64,000 nucleotides of DNA from Streptomyces sp. DG2A-72 (GTDB lineage Bacteria > Actinomycetota > Actinomycetes > Streptomycetales > Streptomycetaceae): assembly GCF_030499575.1 (NCBI RefSeq), contig NZ_JASTLC010000001.1:3806001-3870000 (forward strand). Direction: 5' to 3'. This document shows, in pieces, positions 26,061 to 35,301 of this stretch. Each line of letters starts with the position of its first letter. The stretch's first letter is position 1. The position numbers were made by a program, and so were the translations under genes. The notes beneath the pieces are model-generated. The model was not told the origin of the DNA, ran no database searches, and saw only the letters and a list, made by a program, of their open reading frames with translations.

Positions 26061-26251
26061 TGTCCCTTCCTGACCGACTCCCGGAACGGAACAAGAGTTC
26101 CCGGCGTCTGTACGGACGGGGGAACCTCAGGGAGAAATCAGGGTGGCGAAACGGGGGGCCTGTTCAACTACCCCCATACCCATGCCTCATCATGGGTGAT
26201 GATCGCATCGGAGCCTCGGGCTCCCAATCCACCCGAGGAGTCACGCACCGC

Positions 26252-27589
26252 ATGACCAGGAAAGCCGGTTATGCCCTGCTTGCCGCGATCGTCGCCCTGA
26301 TCGTGGCACTGTCCGCTGCCATATACGTCGGCGTCGCCGCCGGTGACGGCAGCGGCGGCAGCAGGGAGAACCTCGCCGGATCCCGTACCCCGCGCAATCC
26401 CGCCGAGCCCGCCTCCACCGGCACCTGGGTCGGCACCTGGTCCGCGTCCCCGGTCGGCGCCGAGCCCGGCACCGAGATCACGGGCCTGGCGAACCGTTCG
26501 GTACGCAACGTCGTGCACACGAGCGCGGGCGGCACCTTCGCCCGGATCACCCTCTCCAACCTCTACGGCCAGTCCCCGCTGACGATCACACACGCGTCCA
26601 TCGCCATCGCGGCCGGCGACGACACGGCCGCGGCGGCTCCCGGGACGATGCGCAGGCTGACCTTCAACGCCAGCACCACCGTCGTCGTACCGGCCGGCCA
26701 GCAGACGATGAGCGACGCCGTCCGCATCACCGTCCCCAACGACAGCGACGTACTGGTCACCACGTACTCCCCCACCGCGACCGGGCCGGTCACCTACCAC
26801 CCGCGCTCACGGCAGATCTCGTACGCCGCCCAGGGCGACCTCACCGAGGACGTGACCGGTACCCCGTACACCCAGCAGGTCGAGTACTGGCGCTATCTGA
26901 CCGCCCTCGACGTGCTGAGCAACGAGTCCAACGGCACCGTCGTCGCGTTCGGCGACTCGCTCACCGACGGCGTCGGCTCCTCCACGGGCGCCAACAACCG
27001 CTGGCCCGACCTCCTTTCGGACCGGCTGCGCGAGGCCGTCGAGAACGGCGACGACGTGCCGCGCTACAGCTTCGTCAACCAGGGCATCGGCGGGAACCAG
27101 GTCCTCGCCAACGGGTTCGGCCGCCCCGCCGAGAACGAGGCCGGCCTCGGCCGCTTCGGCCGGGACGTCCTCAGCCGCACGAACGTCAAGGTCGTCATCA
27201 TCGACCTCGGCGTGAACGACATCCTCCGCAACCCCGGCCACGCCGACCCCGACGCGATCCTGGGCGGCCTGCGCACCCTCGTCCAGCAGGCCCACGCGCG
27301 CGGGCTGAAGGTCATCGGGGCGACGCTGATGCCGTTCGGCGGGCACAACGGCTACTCCGCCGAGCGGGAGGGCGTACGCCAGGCCGTCAACGCCGGGATC
27401 CGCGCGGGCAAGGTCTTCGACGCGGTCGTCGACTTCGACGAGGCGGTACGAGACCCGTACGACCCCCGCAAGTTCCGCCCCGACTACGACTCCGGGGACC
27501 ATCTGCACCCCAGCGACAAGGGGTATGAGCGGATAGCGGAGGAGTTCAACCTGGACGACTTGAAGGGCGGAGCACCGGCGAAGCTGTAG
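26252..27589 (+). CDS. Secreted SGNH/GDSL-type esterase
   Basis: 445 residues from ATG 26252 (GAGGAG upstream). Signal anchor MTRKAGYALLAAIVALIVAL, then a Ser/Gly/Asn linker. The body has block I VAFGDSLTDGVGSS with nucleophile Ser236, block III (IIDLGVNDI), block V GDHLHPSDKGYERIA with Asp416 and His419, and the oxyanion Gly in NQGIGGNQVL. An N-terminal beta domain of ~150 residues precedes block I, as in Streptomyces secreted lipases/carbohydrate esterases. Extracellular; ester substrate unknown. Confidence 0.92.
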   Translation: MTRKAGYALLAAIVALIVALSAAIYVGVAAGDGSGGSRENLAGSRTPRNPAEPASTGTWVGTWSASPVGAEPGTEITGLANRSVRNVVHTSAGGTFARITLSNLYGQSPLTITHASIAIAAGDDTAAAAPGTMRRLTFNASTTVVVPAGQQTMSDAVRITVPNDSDVLVTTYSPTATGPVTYHPRSRQISYAAQGDLTEDVTGTPYTQQVEYWRYLTALDVLSNESNGTVVAFGDSLTDGVGSSTGANNRWPDLLSDRLREAVENGDDVPRYSFVNQGIGGNQVLANGFGRPAENEAGLGRFGRDVLSRTNVKVVIIDLGVNDILRNPGHADPDAILGGLRTLVQQAHARGLKVIGATLMPFGGHNGYSAEREGVRQAVNAGIRAGKVFDAVVDFDEAVRDPYDPRKFRPDYDSGDHLHPSDKGYERIAEEFNLDDLKGGAPAKL

Positions 27590-27632
27590 TTGCCGTGCGC
27601 CAGAGGCTGAGCGGCGCTCGGCCGGAAGGGGC

Positions 27633-27743
27633 GTCGCGCAGCCCGGCGCTAAACGGGGTGCCGCCTGCGCCCACCCTCCCCCACTCTCGGCTTCGCTCGA
27701 GCGGGGGGACCCCCATCGCCCCAGGCGGCACGCATGCCCGCAG
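27633..27743. repeat. Dispersed intergenic element (family A), second copy
   Basis: Shares its two ends with 23598-23671: GTCGCGCAGCCCGGCGCT on the left and GCCCCAGGCGGCACGCATGC on the right. Between them this copy has an extra block at about 27677-27716 with CTCTCGGCTTCGCTCGAG and GGGGGGACCCCC, a palindrome-rich insert also typical of Streptomyces intergenic regions. Lies between convergent genes. Confidence 0.8.
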
Positions 27744-27753
27744 GCTGACGGCT

Positions 27754-28578
27754 CTAGTCCTCCCCGCGCCGACGCCGCTCCCGCCGTTCCCGCTGCACCT
27801 CGCGCCGCTCCTCATGACGGTCGTGCATCAGGCTCCGGTGCCCGTCCAGCATCCGCCGATGAGCGTCGTGCATGTCGTCCCGGACGGACCCCTGCAGCTC
27901 CCGCTTCGACGCCTTCCGGTCCAGCTTCTCCTGCCGCCGTTCCTCCCGCAGCCGCTGCTTCTCGGCCCGGGTCAGCTTGCGCTCGACCCCCACGCCGCCC
28001 CAGAAGGCGAACCCCGTGACGATCACACGAGGCGCCCCGGGCTCCCCGGGCACGCCCTCCTCACGCTGGTCGAAGCCGCCCATGATGCCGATCCCCCGGA
28101 CGACGACCTCGACACCGGGCGGCACGATCACACCCATCCCGCCCATGATCGCGATGCAGTTGATCTCGACCTCACGGTCCGCGAAGTTCGCCTCGCGCAG
28201 ATCGATCTCACCGCCGCCCCAGAAGGCGAAGCAGTTGAACCGCCTGGGCACGGTCCAGCGCCCCTTGCGCTGGAAGCCGGACATCACGGCGACAGCCCAC
28301 GTGGACGAGCCCTCGCCGCCGACGATCCGCTGGGCCCAACTCCCGTTCTGCTCGGGCTTCTTGGCCATGTCGACGGTCGGCGGGGTCACCCCGGCGGCGG
28401 GCAGGTCACGGGTGATCGGCGTCAGTTCGCCGTACGTCCGTGCCTTGTACGTCGCGTCCAGCCGCTCCTCGAACTCCGTCATGTCGAGCCGCCCCTCGGC
28501 CAGGGCGTCCCGCAGTACCTCGGCGACTCGTTCACGATCGGCGTCGGAAGCGCGCAGTTCCGGGGCATCGTCCGTCAT
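27754..28578 (-). CDS. DUF1707/DUF2154 cell-wall stress-response-like protein
   Basis: 274 residues. N-terminal DUF1707 (LRASDADRERVAEVLRDALA, GRLDMTEFEERLDATYKART), a linker, then a LiaF-like/DUF2154 beta helix with repeats FNCFAFWGGGEIDLREANF, IMGGMGVIVPPGVEVVV and GFAFWGGVGVERKLT. The last ~70 residues are an unusually basic/acidic tail (REERRQEKLDRKASKREL and so on) that may be a coiled coil. Related proteins sense or dampen cell-wall antibiotic stress; specific role unknown. Convergent with the SGNH esterase. Confidence 0.85.
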   Translation of the reverse strand: MTDDAPELRASDADRERVAEVLRDALAEGRLDMTEFEERLDATYKARTYGELTPITRDLPAAGVTPPTVDMAKKPEQNGSWAQRIVGGEGSSTWAVAVMSGFQRKGRWTVPRRFNCFAFWGGGEIDLREANFADREVEINCIAIMGGMGVIVPPGVEVVVRGIGIMGGFDQREEGVPGEPGAPRVIVTGFAFWGGVGVERKLTRAEKQRLREERRQEKLDRKASKRELQGSVRDDMHDAHRRMLDGHRSLMHDRHEERREVQRERRERRRRGED

Positions 28579-28611
28579 ATCCCTCAGCCTACGAGTTCGA
28601 CGGCTCGGACA

Positions 28612-29576
28612 CTATGCGGTCGCCTTCTCCTCGTACATTCTGGCGATCACGGCCTCGATGTCCGGCTCCCGCACCGACAGGTCCACCAGCGGATACTCCG
28701 CCGCGATCCGCGCCACCAGCGGCGCCGCCGACTCCGACGCCGGGAAGGCGAGCCACTGGCGCGGCCCTTCCACCCGTACGACCCTGGCGGGCGGCGCCTC
28801 GATCGGCGGGAGTTCCCGCTCCAGGTCCACCACCAGGGTGCGTTCGCTCTCCCCGCCTCGTGCAGGCCGGCGAGCGGGCCGTCGTACATCAGGCGGCCGT
28901 GGTCGATGACCATCACGCGGGAGCACAGCTGCTCGATGTCCTGGAGGTCGTGCGTGGTCAGCAGGACCGTGGTGCCGCGCTCGGTGTTCAACTCCCGCAG
29001 GAATTCCCGCACCTTGGCCTTGGAGATGACATCGAGGCCGATCGTCGGCTCGTCGAGATAGAGCACCTCGGGGTCGTGCAGCAGCGCCGCCGCGATGTCG
29101 CCGCGCATCCGCTGGCCGAGCGAGAGCTGGCGTACGGGCACATCCAACAGGGCGTCCAGTTCGAGGAGTTCGACGCAGCGGTCGAGGTTCTCGCGGTAAC
29201 GGGCGTCCGGGATCCGGTACATGCGGTGCATCAGACGGTACGAGTCGATCAGCGGCAGGTCCCACCACAGCGTCGTACGCTGCCCGAACACCACCCCGAT
29301 CCGGTGGGCGAGACGCGTGCGCTCACGCGACGGGTCGATCCCGGCGACACGCAGCCGACCGCCGCTCGGGGTGAGGATACCGGTGAGCATTTTGATCGTG
29401 GTGGACTTTCCGGCGCCGTTCGGGCCGATGTAGCCGACCATCTCGCCACGCGCCACGGAGAAGGTGATCGAGTCGACCGCTCGCACCTCACGCCGCTCAC
29501 GTTTGAGGAAGCCGGCCTTCTTGCGGACGACGAAGACCTTCTCGACTCCGTCGAGCTCGATGAAACCCTCTGTCAC
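28612..29576 (-). pseudogene. ABC transporter ATP-binding protein, single-base frameshift near C-terminus
   Basis: From GTG 29576: EGFIELDGVEKVFVVRKKAG, Walker A GPNGAGKST, LSLGQRMRGDIAAALLHDPE signature, Walker B VLYLDEPTIGLD and the H-loop TTHDLQDIEQL are all intact. At ~28855 the phase breaks after GLHEAG. The next phase continues GESERTLVVDLERELPPIEA to IARMYEEKATA, ending 28612. One lost G in the GGGG run restores a ~320-residue ATPase of the ABC-2 exporter type. The shift hits only the C-terminal regulatory domain. It may be a sequencing error. Confidence 0.85.
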
Positions 29577-29581
29577 TGGCC

Positions 29582-30426
29582 CTAACTCCCTGTACTCCGG
29601 TACGAACGAAGCCCCACTCGCCACGCCACACCCGCCAGCGCACAGCACACTCCGGCGGCGAGCGGCGACATGAACGTCACCCACGTCGGCAAGTCGAGCG
29701 GATACGGCCGCCCCAGCACGTAGGAGGCGGGCAGCCAGTTGACGAAGGCGAGCGGCACCATGAACGTCACCCCGCGCACCAGGTCCTTCCCGAACAGCGT
29801 CGGGGGTACTGCAGCATCGTGGTGCCGCCGTACGTGAACGCGTTCTGCACCTGGGCGGCGTCCTGCGCCAGGAACTGGAAGGCCGCGCCCGCGACGAAGA
29901 TCGCCCCGAAGATCACCGCGCCGCTGACCAGCATCACCGGCACCAGCAGCGCCTTCGGCGCACTCCAGTCGACGTCGACGGCGAACAGCGCCCAGCCCAG
30001 CACCAACGACCCCTGTATGACCCGGCCGAACCGGCGCAGCGGGAACTGGTCCGCGGCGACCTGGGCGAGCACCGGAACGGGCCGTACCAGCAGTGTGTCG
30101 AACGACCCGTCGCGTATCCGGGCGCCCAGGCCCTCCGACGAGCCGAGCAGCAGGTCGGTGATTCCGAACGCCGTCGCCGACAGCCCGTACAGGAAGGCCA
30201 CCTCGGGCAGAGTCCAGCCGCCGAGCGAGTCGACCTGCGAGAACATCAGCAGGATGCTGACGAAGTCCATCCCGGACAGCAGCAGGTTGCCGAAGACCGT
30301 GACGACGAAGGAGGTGCGGTAGGTCATGCCGGCCCGGATCCACATCCCGGCGATCAGCAGGTAAGCCCGCACACCGTCCGTGATCTTGGAGGAGTCCCTG
30401 AGAGCGACCTTCGTGGTCTCACCCAC
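29582..30426 (-). pseudogene. ABC-2 type permease, single-base frameshift
   Basis: Starts MGETTKVALRDSSKITDGVR at 30426 and runs with six helices (SFVVTVFGNLLLSGMDFVSI, ALLVPVMLVSGAVIFGAIFV and others) to FTYGGTTMLQYP. A missing C in the CCCCC run at ~29806-29812 shifts phase; the correct continuation PTLFGKDLVRGVTFMVPLAF to GLRSYRSTGS ends at 29582. Length restored: ~280 residues, typical of the DUF990/ABC-2 pairs. It overlaps the upstream permease gene by 8 bp. The same operon has a second homopolymer break in the ATPase. Confidence 0.85.
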
Positions 30427-31225
30427 CCTGCACCACCACCCTCCGCGTAGCCGCCGACTGCAACAGCCGCCCCGCCGCCAGCAGTGCCACCGCCCACGCC
30501 GTCTGGAAGGCGAACGCCCCGAACGGGTCGGCCTCCCCCATCAGCACATCCGCCGGCACCTGGAGCTGCCCGGCCCACGGCAACGCCCGGACCACGTCGC
30601 CGAGCGCGTCGGGGAAGGCGTTCAGGGGCAGTGTCATGCCCGAGCAGAAGATGCCCGTGACCATCAGGGCCTGCATGACGCCCCTGGCGTCCATGAGCCA
30701 GAACACGCTCAAGGCCACCAGATAGCGGATCCCGAAGCTGACGACCGCCGCCAGCAACAGCGCGACCAGGAACGCCGCCCAGGTGCCGACGTCCCTGGGC
30801 AGGGCCATCGGGAAGAACAGCGCACCGAAGACGAACGGGATCACACCCCGCCCCGCCAACTGGAACAGCATCCGCCCCAAGTCGCTCGCCAGCCACCACA
30901 GTTGGAGATCGGCCGGCCGGTACAGATCGACCGCGATCTCACCGGTGCGGATGCGTTCCATGAGCTCGGTCTCGAAGCCTCCGCCCTGGATGGCCAGCGC
31001 CGCGAACAGGGCCTGCCCCAGCCACACATAGGTCACGGCCTGCGCCTGGTCGTACCCGCCCAGATCCGGCCGCTCGTCCCACAGCGCCAGATACGTGTAC
31101 ACGAGGATCAGCCCGAACACGGTATTGGTGAACACCCCGGCCGCCGTGGCCACCCGATACGTCGCGTACCGTCGAAAACTCCCCGCCGCCACGGCCACGT
31201 ACAACCGCACCGAGCCCACACCCAC
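30419..31225 (-). CDS. ABC-2 type permease
   Basis: 268 residues, six predicted helices: YRVATAAGVFTNTVFGLILV, AVTYVWLGQALFAALAIQGG, VIPFVFGALFF, WAAFLVALLLAAVVSFGIRY, VMQALMVTGIFCSGMTLPLN and FQTAWAVALLAAGRLLQSAA. It is homologous in layout to the following permease; together with the ATPase they form an exporter of unknown substrate. Most upstream of the three-gene reverse operon. The gene is intact. Confidence 0.85.
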   Translation of the reverse strand: MGVGSVRLYVAVAAGSFRRYATYRVATAAGVFTNTVFGLILVYTYLALWDERPDLGGYDQAQAVTYVWLGQALFAALAIQGGGFETELMERIRTGEIAVDLYRPADLQLWWLASDLGRMLFQLAGRGVIPFVFGALFFPMALPRDVGTWAAFLVALLLAAVVSFGIRYLVALSVFWLMDARGVMQALMVTGIFCSGMTLPLNAFPDALGDVVRALPWAGQLQVPADVLMGEADPFGAFAFQTAWAVALLAAGRLLQSAATRRVVVQGG

Positions 31226-31424
31226 AGCCCTCCTCGCCCGCGCCCGGCACCGAAGCGCAGGAGCCTAGTGCGCCGGCGACGTGGACTGCCACGTATTTTC
31301 CGGGCCAGACGCGTGCCGAGGTCGGGGAACTGATCGGTGAGTGCGACAGTCTTCAACAGGGGGACACAGAAGGCGTACGAGGCGTACGGGAACGTACGAC
31401 GTAAAACAGGAGTCCGTGCACAAC

Positions 31425-33782
31425 ATGAACGACGAGCCGCAGCCGCACCAGCCGGGCCCTGGCAAGAAGCGGCCCAAGCGCACCGGTTGGCGCCGGCTGA
31501 TCCCGACCTGGCGCATGGTGCTCAGCACCTGCGTCATCGGGACGCTGGTGCTGTTCGGCCTGTTCTTCCTCGGCTACTCCCTGGTCAAGATCCCGCCCGC
31601 GAACGCGCTCGCGACCAAGCAGAGCAACATCTACCTCTACGCGGACGGCAGTCAGCTCGCCCGTGACGGCGAGGTCAACCGGGAGAACGTCACCCTCGCG
31701 CAGATCTCCAAGGCCGCCCAGCATTCCGTACTGGCCGCCGAGGACCGCGACTTCTACTCCGAGTCCGCGATCGACCCCACGGCCATGGTCCGCGCCGCCT
31801 GGAACACGGCGACCGGAAAGGGCAAGCAGTCCGGCTCGACGATCACTCAGCAGTATGTGAAGAACTACTACCTGGCCCAGGAACAGACCGTCACCCGCAA
31901 GGTGAAGGAGTTCTTCATCTCGATCAAGCTGGACCAGGAGCAGAGCAAGGACGACATCCTCCAGGGCTACCTCAACACCAGCTACTTCGGCCGCAACGCC
32001 TACGGCATCCAGGCCGCCGCCCAGGCCTACTACGGCATGGACGCCGTCGACCTGGACGCCGCCCACGGCGCCTACCTCGCCGCCCTGCTGAACGCGCCCA
32101 GCGAGTACGACGTCGTCGCCCACCCCGAGAACAAGGCCGCCGCCGAGGCCCGTTGGAGTTACGTCCTCGACGGCATGGTCAAGGAGGGCTGGCTGAGCAA
32201 GGCCGACCGGGCGGGCCTGAAGTTCCCGATGCCGAAGGAACAGACCGTCTCGACCGGCATGTCCGGGCAGCGCGGTTACATCGTCGCCGCGATCAAGGAC
32301 TACCTCACCCAGAACAAGATCGTCACCGCGGAGGAACTGGACGCCGGCGGCTACCGGATCACGACCACCCTGCAGAAGGGCCGGCAGAACGCCTTCGTGA
32401 AGGCCGTCGACGACCAGTTGATGTCCAAGCTCGACAAGAAGAACAACAAGGTCGACACCTACGTCCGCGCGGGCGGCGCCGCCGTCGAGCCCAAGACCGG
32501 CAAGGTCGTCGCCATGTACGGCGGCATCGACTACGTGAAGCAGTACACGAACAACGCCACCCGCCGCGACTTCCAGGTCGGCTCCACCTTCAAGCCGTTC
32601 GTGTTCACCTCCGCCGTCGAGAACGAGTCCGTCACCCAGGACGGCCGCCTCATCACCCCGAACACGGTCTACGACGGCACCAGCGAACGCCCCGTCCAGG
32701 GCTGGAACGGCTCCTACGCCCCCGAGAACGAGGACAAGCACAACTACGGCGACATCACCGTCCGCACCGCCACCGACAAGTCCGTCAACTCGGTGTACGC
32801 GCAGATGGCCGTCGACGTAGGCCCCGACAAGGTCCGCCAGACCGCGGTCGACCTCGGCATCCCGGGCACCACCCCCGACCTGACCGCCACCCCGTCCATC
32901 GCCCTCGGCCCGGCCACCGCCAGCGTCCTCGACATGGCGGAGGCGTACGCGACCCTCGCCAACCACGGCAAGCACGGCACGTACACCCTGATCGACAAGA
33001 TCACCAAGGACGGCGCGGACGTCGTGGACCTGCCCAAGCGGTCCACCCGGCAGGTCGTCACCCGCGAGGCCGCCGACACCACGACGTCGATGCTGCAGAG
33101 CGTCGTCGACAACGGCACCGCCACCGCCGCCCAGGCCGCCGGCCGGCCGGCGGCGGGCAAGACCGGCACCGCGGAGGAGGACACGGCCGCCTGGTTCGCG
33201 GGCTACACCCCCGACCTGGCGACGGTCGTCTCCGTCATGGGCCAGGACCCGGTCACGGCCGCGCACAAGTCCCTGTACGACGCGATGGGCGAGCCCCGTA
33301 TCAACGGCGGCGGAGCGCCCGCCGACATCTGGGCCCAGTTCACCAAGGACGCCCTGAAGGGCACCCCGGTCAGCGAATTCGACCTCCAGCTCCAGGAGGG
33401 CGCGGACGAGCCGCAACAGCCGACGACCGCGCCGTCCGCCGACCCGGACACGGACGCCCCGACCGACGACGCGACCACCGGACAGCCCACGGACGGCACC
33501 ACCACCGGCGGCCAGAACACCCAGGGCCAGACCGACGGCGGCACGACCACCACGGGCGGCACGACGACCGGTGGCACGACGACCGACGGGGGCACCACCG
33601 GAGACACCACCACCGGCGGCGCCACCACCGACGGCGGAACGACGGGCGAGCCGACCACGGGCGGTACGACGGGAGGCGACACGTCGACCGGCGGGACGAC
33701 CGGCGACACGACGGGCGGCGACACCGGCGGCGATACGACAGAGGGGACGTCGGCGGGCGGAGACCCACCGCTCTTTCAGTGA
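31425..33782 (+). CDS. Class A penicillin-binding protein (transglycosylase/transpeptidase)
   Basis: 785 residues from ATG 31425 (GTG 31416 alternative; AGGAG upstream). Short basic cytoplasmic start, TM helix MVLSTCVIGTLVLFGLFFLG, a GT51 transglycosylase domain with EDRDFY (Glu106), GSTITQQYVKN and KVKEFFISIKL, then a transpeptidase domain with SxxK Ser387 (GSTFKPF), SxN Ser453 (SVNSVYAQM) and KTG Lys579 (AGKTGTAEE). The C-terminal ~110 residues are Thr/Gly-rich (TTTGGTTTGG type). Polymerises and crosslinks peptidoglycan. Followed by a terminator hairpin. Confidence 0.95.
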   Translation: MNDEPQPHQPGPGKKRPKRTGWRRLIPTWRMVLSTCVIGTLVLFGLFFLGYSLVKIPPANALATKQSNIYLYADGSQLARDGEVNRENVTLAQISKAAQHSVLAAEDRDFYSESAIDPTAMVRAAWNTATGKGKQSGSTITQQYVKNYYLAQEQTVTRKVKEFFISIKLDQEQSKDDILQGYLNTSYFGRNAYGIQAAAQAYYGMDAVDLDAAHGAYLAALLNAPSEYDVVAHPENKAAAEARWSYVLDGMVKEGWLSKADRAGLKFPMPKEQTVSTGMSGQRGYIVAAIKDYLTQNKIVTAEELDAGGYRITTTLQKGRQNAFVKAVDDQLMSKLDKKNNKVDTYVRAGGAAVEPKTGKVVAMYGGIDYVKQYTNNATRRDFQVGSTFKPFVFTSAVENESVTQDGRLITPNTVYDGTSERPVQGWNGSYAPENEDKHNYGDITVRTATDKSVNSVYAQMAVDVGPDKVRQTAVDLGIPGTTPDLTATPSIALGPATASVLDMAEAYATLANHGKHGTYTLIDKITKDGADVVDLPKRSTRQVVTREAADTTTSMLQSVVDNGTATAAQAAGRPAAGKTGTAEEDTAAWFAGYTPDLATVVSVMGQDPVTAAHKSLYDAMGEPRINGGGAPADIWAQFTKDALKGTPVSEFDLQLQEGADEPQQPTTAPSADPDTDAPTDDATTGQPTDGTTTGGQNTQGQTDGGTTTTGGTTTGGTTTDGGTTGDTTTGGATTDGGTTGEPTTGGTTGGDTSTGGTTGDTTGGDTGGDTTEGTSAGGDPPLFQ

Positions 33783-33816
33783 CCGGATAAGCACAGCAAG
33801 GTAGCAAGGGGAACGG

Positions 33817-33852
33817 AAAAGGGGCTGGTGACGATGGTCACCGGCCCCTTTC
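33817..33852 (+). terminator. Factor-independent terminator
   Basis: A-run, GGGGCTGGTGAC, 3-nt loop region, GGTCACCGGCCCC, then TTTCTC. The stem is 12-13 bp with one mismatch and sits between the convergent PBP and GroES-like genes, so it may act in both directions. Confidence 0.8.
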
Positions 33853-33862
33853 TCCCTCTGAT

Positions 33863-34219
33863 CTACAGATACAGCCCCGTGGAGTCCTCGGATCCCTCGA
33901 AGCGGTCCGCGGCCACGGCATGCAGATCGCGCTCGCGCATGAGCACGTAGGGGATGCCCCGCACCTCCACCTCGGCCCGGTCCTCCGGGTCGTAAAGGAC
34001 CCGGTCGCCCGGCTCCACGGTCCGTACGTTCTGCCCCACCGCGACGACCTCGGCCCAGGCCAGTCGCCGCCCGACCGCCGCGGTGGCGGGAATCAGGATG
34101 CCCCCGCCCGACCGCCGCTCACCCTCACCGGTCTCCTGCCGCACGAGTACACGGTCGTGCAGCATCCGGATCGGCAGCTTGTCGTGCTGGGTGCTGTGCT
34201 CGTTTCTGTTGGCGCTCAC
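33863..34219 (-). CDS. GroES-like co-chaperonin family protein
   Basis: 118 residues. A polar ~18-residue leader, then PIRMLHDRVLVRQETGEGERRSGGGILIP (mobile-loop region), AWAEVVAVGQNVRTVEPGDRVLYDPED and VLMRERDLHAV, the GroES beta-barrel layout. Genuine GroES is ~100 residues next to groEL; this is an additional divergent paralog with no GroEL gene nearby. It may modulate a specific client. Start ATG 34219. Confidence 0.85.
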   Translation of the reverse strand: MSANRNEHSTQHDKLPIRMLHDRVLVRQETGEGERRSGGGILIPATAAVGRRLAWAEVVAVGQNVRTVEPGDRVLYDPEDRAEVEVRGIPYVLMRERDLHAVAADRFEGSEDSTGLYL

Positions 34220-34262
34220 GCCACGAACCTACCTGCCTTTGACCCGTCCGTAAGCCGCTGGG

Positions 34263-34592
34263 TCAGCCCTTACGGCGCCGGGTGCCCAGGGCCAGCAGCC
34301 CCACGAGCCCGACGGCGACGAGAGCGACGGGCACGATGCGCTCGAGCCGAGGCGCGCCCTCGCCGTCGACGAACTGCCCCTTCACATCGCTCACGACCCG
34401 ATTGACGCCCACATAGGCCCGGCCGAGGGTCCGGTCCACATTGGAGACGACCTTGGCCTTGGCGTCCCCGACGATCGTCTTCGGATGCACTCGCACCCCG
34501 ATCTCGTCGAGCGTCTCGGCCAGCACGTCACGGCGATGCTTGATGTCCGCCTCGATCTGCGCCGGGGTTCTGGTGTCCGAGGTGTCCGCCAC
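34263..34592 (-). CDS. DUF3618 protein
   Basis: 109 residues. TPAQIEADIKHRRDVLAETLDEIGVRVHPKTIVGDAKAKV is the DUF3618 helix pair, followed by one TM helix IVPVALVAVGLVGLLALGTRRRKG at the C-terminus. Members are small membrane-anchored proteins of unknown function found near DUF1232/phage-shock-like genes. It precedes the GroES-like gene on the same strand with a 43-bp gap. Confidence 0.85.
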   Translation of the reverse strand: MADTSDTRTPAQIEADIKHRRDVLAETLDEIGVRVHPKTIVGDAKAKVVSNVDRTLGRAYVGVNRVVSDVKGQFVDGEGAPRLERIVPVALVAVGLVGLLALGTRRRKG

Positions 34593-34687
34593 CGTACGGC
34601 CTCCGAAGTCTGGTGCTGCGCTGTTCCGGACAGTCTGTCAGCTCTTACGCCGACCGCACTGTCAGGACCCCCCGTTACTCTGGCGGA

Positions 34688-35155
34688 ATGAGTGAGCGAC
34701 TGCAGCCCGGGGACACCGCCCCCGCCTTCACCCTCCCCGACGCCGACGGCACCGAGGTCTCCCTGTCCGACCACAAGGGCCGCAAGGTCATCGTCTACTT
34801 CTACCCGGCCGCCCTGACCCCCGGCTGCACGAAGCAGGCCTGCGACTTCACGGACAACCTGGAGGTGCTGGCGGGCGCGGGGTACGACGTCATCGGCATT
34901 TCCCCCGACGCCCCGGAAAAGCTGGCCAAGTTCCGCGAGAAGGAAAACCTCAAGGTCACGCTGGTCGGGGACCCCGAGAAGACCGTCATCGAGGCGTACG
35001 GCGCGTACGGCGAGAAGAAGAACTACGGCAAGACCTACATGGGCGTCATCCGGTCGACGGTGGTCGTGGACGAGGAGGGGAAGGTGGAGCGGGCGCTGTA
35101 CAACGTGCGGGCCACCGGGCACGTGGCCAAGATCATCAAGGATCTGGGGATCTGA
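34688..35155 (+). CDS. bcp: Thioredoxin-dependent peroxiredoxin (BCP/PrxQ type)
   Basis: 155 residues from ATG 34688. MSERLQPGDTAPAFTLPDADG and VIVYFYPAALTPGCTKQACDF give the peroxidatic Cys in PGCTKQACDF with the resolving Cys five residues later, the atypical two-Cys PrxQ arrangement. KNYGKTYMGVIRSTVVVDEEGKVE is the C-terminal half. Reduces hydrogen peroxide and organic hydroperoxides with thioredoxin. Divergent from the DUF3618 gene, 95 bp apart. A hairpin follows. Confidence 0.95.
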   Translation: MSERLQPGDTAPAFTLPDADGTEVSLSDHKGRKVIVYFYPAALTPGCTKQACDFTDNLEVLAGAGYDVIGISPDAPEKLAKFREKENLKVTLVGDPEKTVIEAYGAYGEKKNYGKTYMGVIRSTVVVDEEGKVERALYNVRATGHVAKIIKDLGI

Positions 35156-35179
35156 GGGCACGCTTTTCTTGAGCGTGAG

Positions 35180-35210
35180 CGGCTCGTACCGGGTGATCCG
35201 GTACGGGCCG
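35180..35210 (+). terminator. Terminator of bcp
   Basis: CGGCTCGTACCGG, five-base loop, CCGGTACGGGCCG, 25 bp after the bcp stop. The 13-bp stem carries one G-T/U-type mismatch and is followed by TTCCGCATTT. Confidence 0.65.
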
Positions 35211-35301
35211 TTCCGCATTTCGGGCGTGACTGTCCGATAAGCGGTTCGTTACTCCGTGCGAGGCCACGAACGGGTGGTCGGGAACGGAGGAACGAACAGG
35301 T

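Noticed and set aside
31353..33794. 813-codon open frame opposite the PBP gene
   Set aside because: Shadow of the PBP; Val/Gly/Arg-rich, no domain, no RBS, and the PBP strand has all catalytic motifs.
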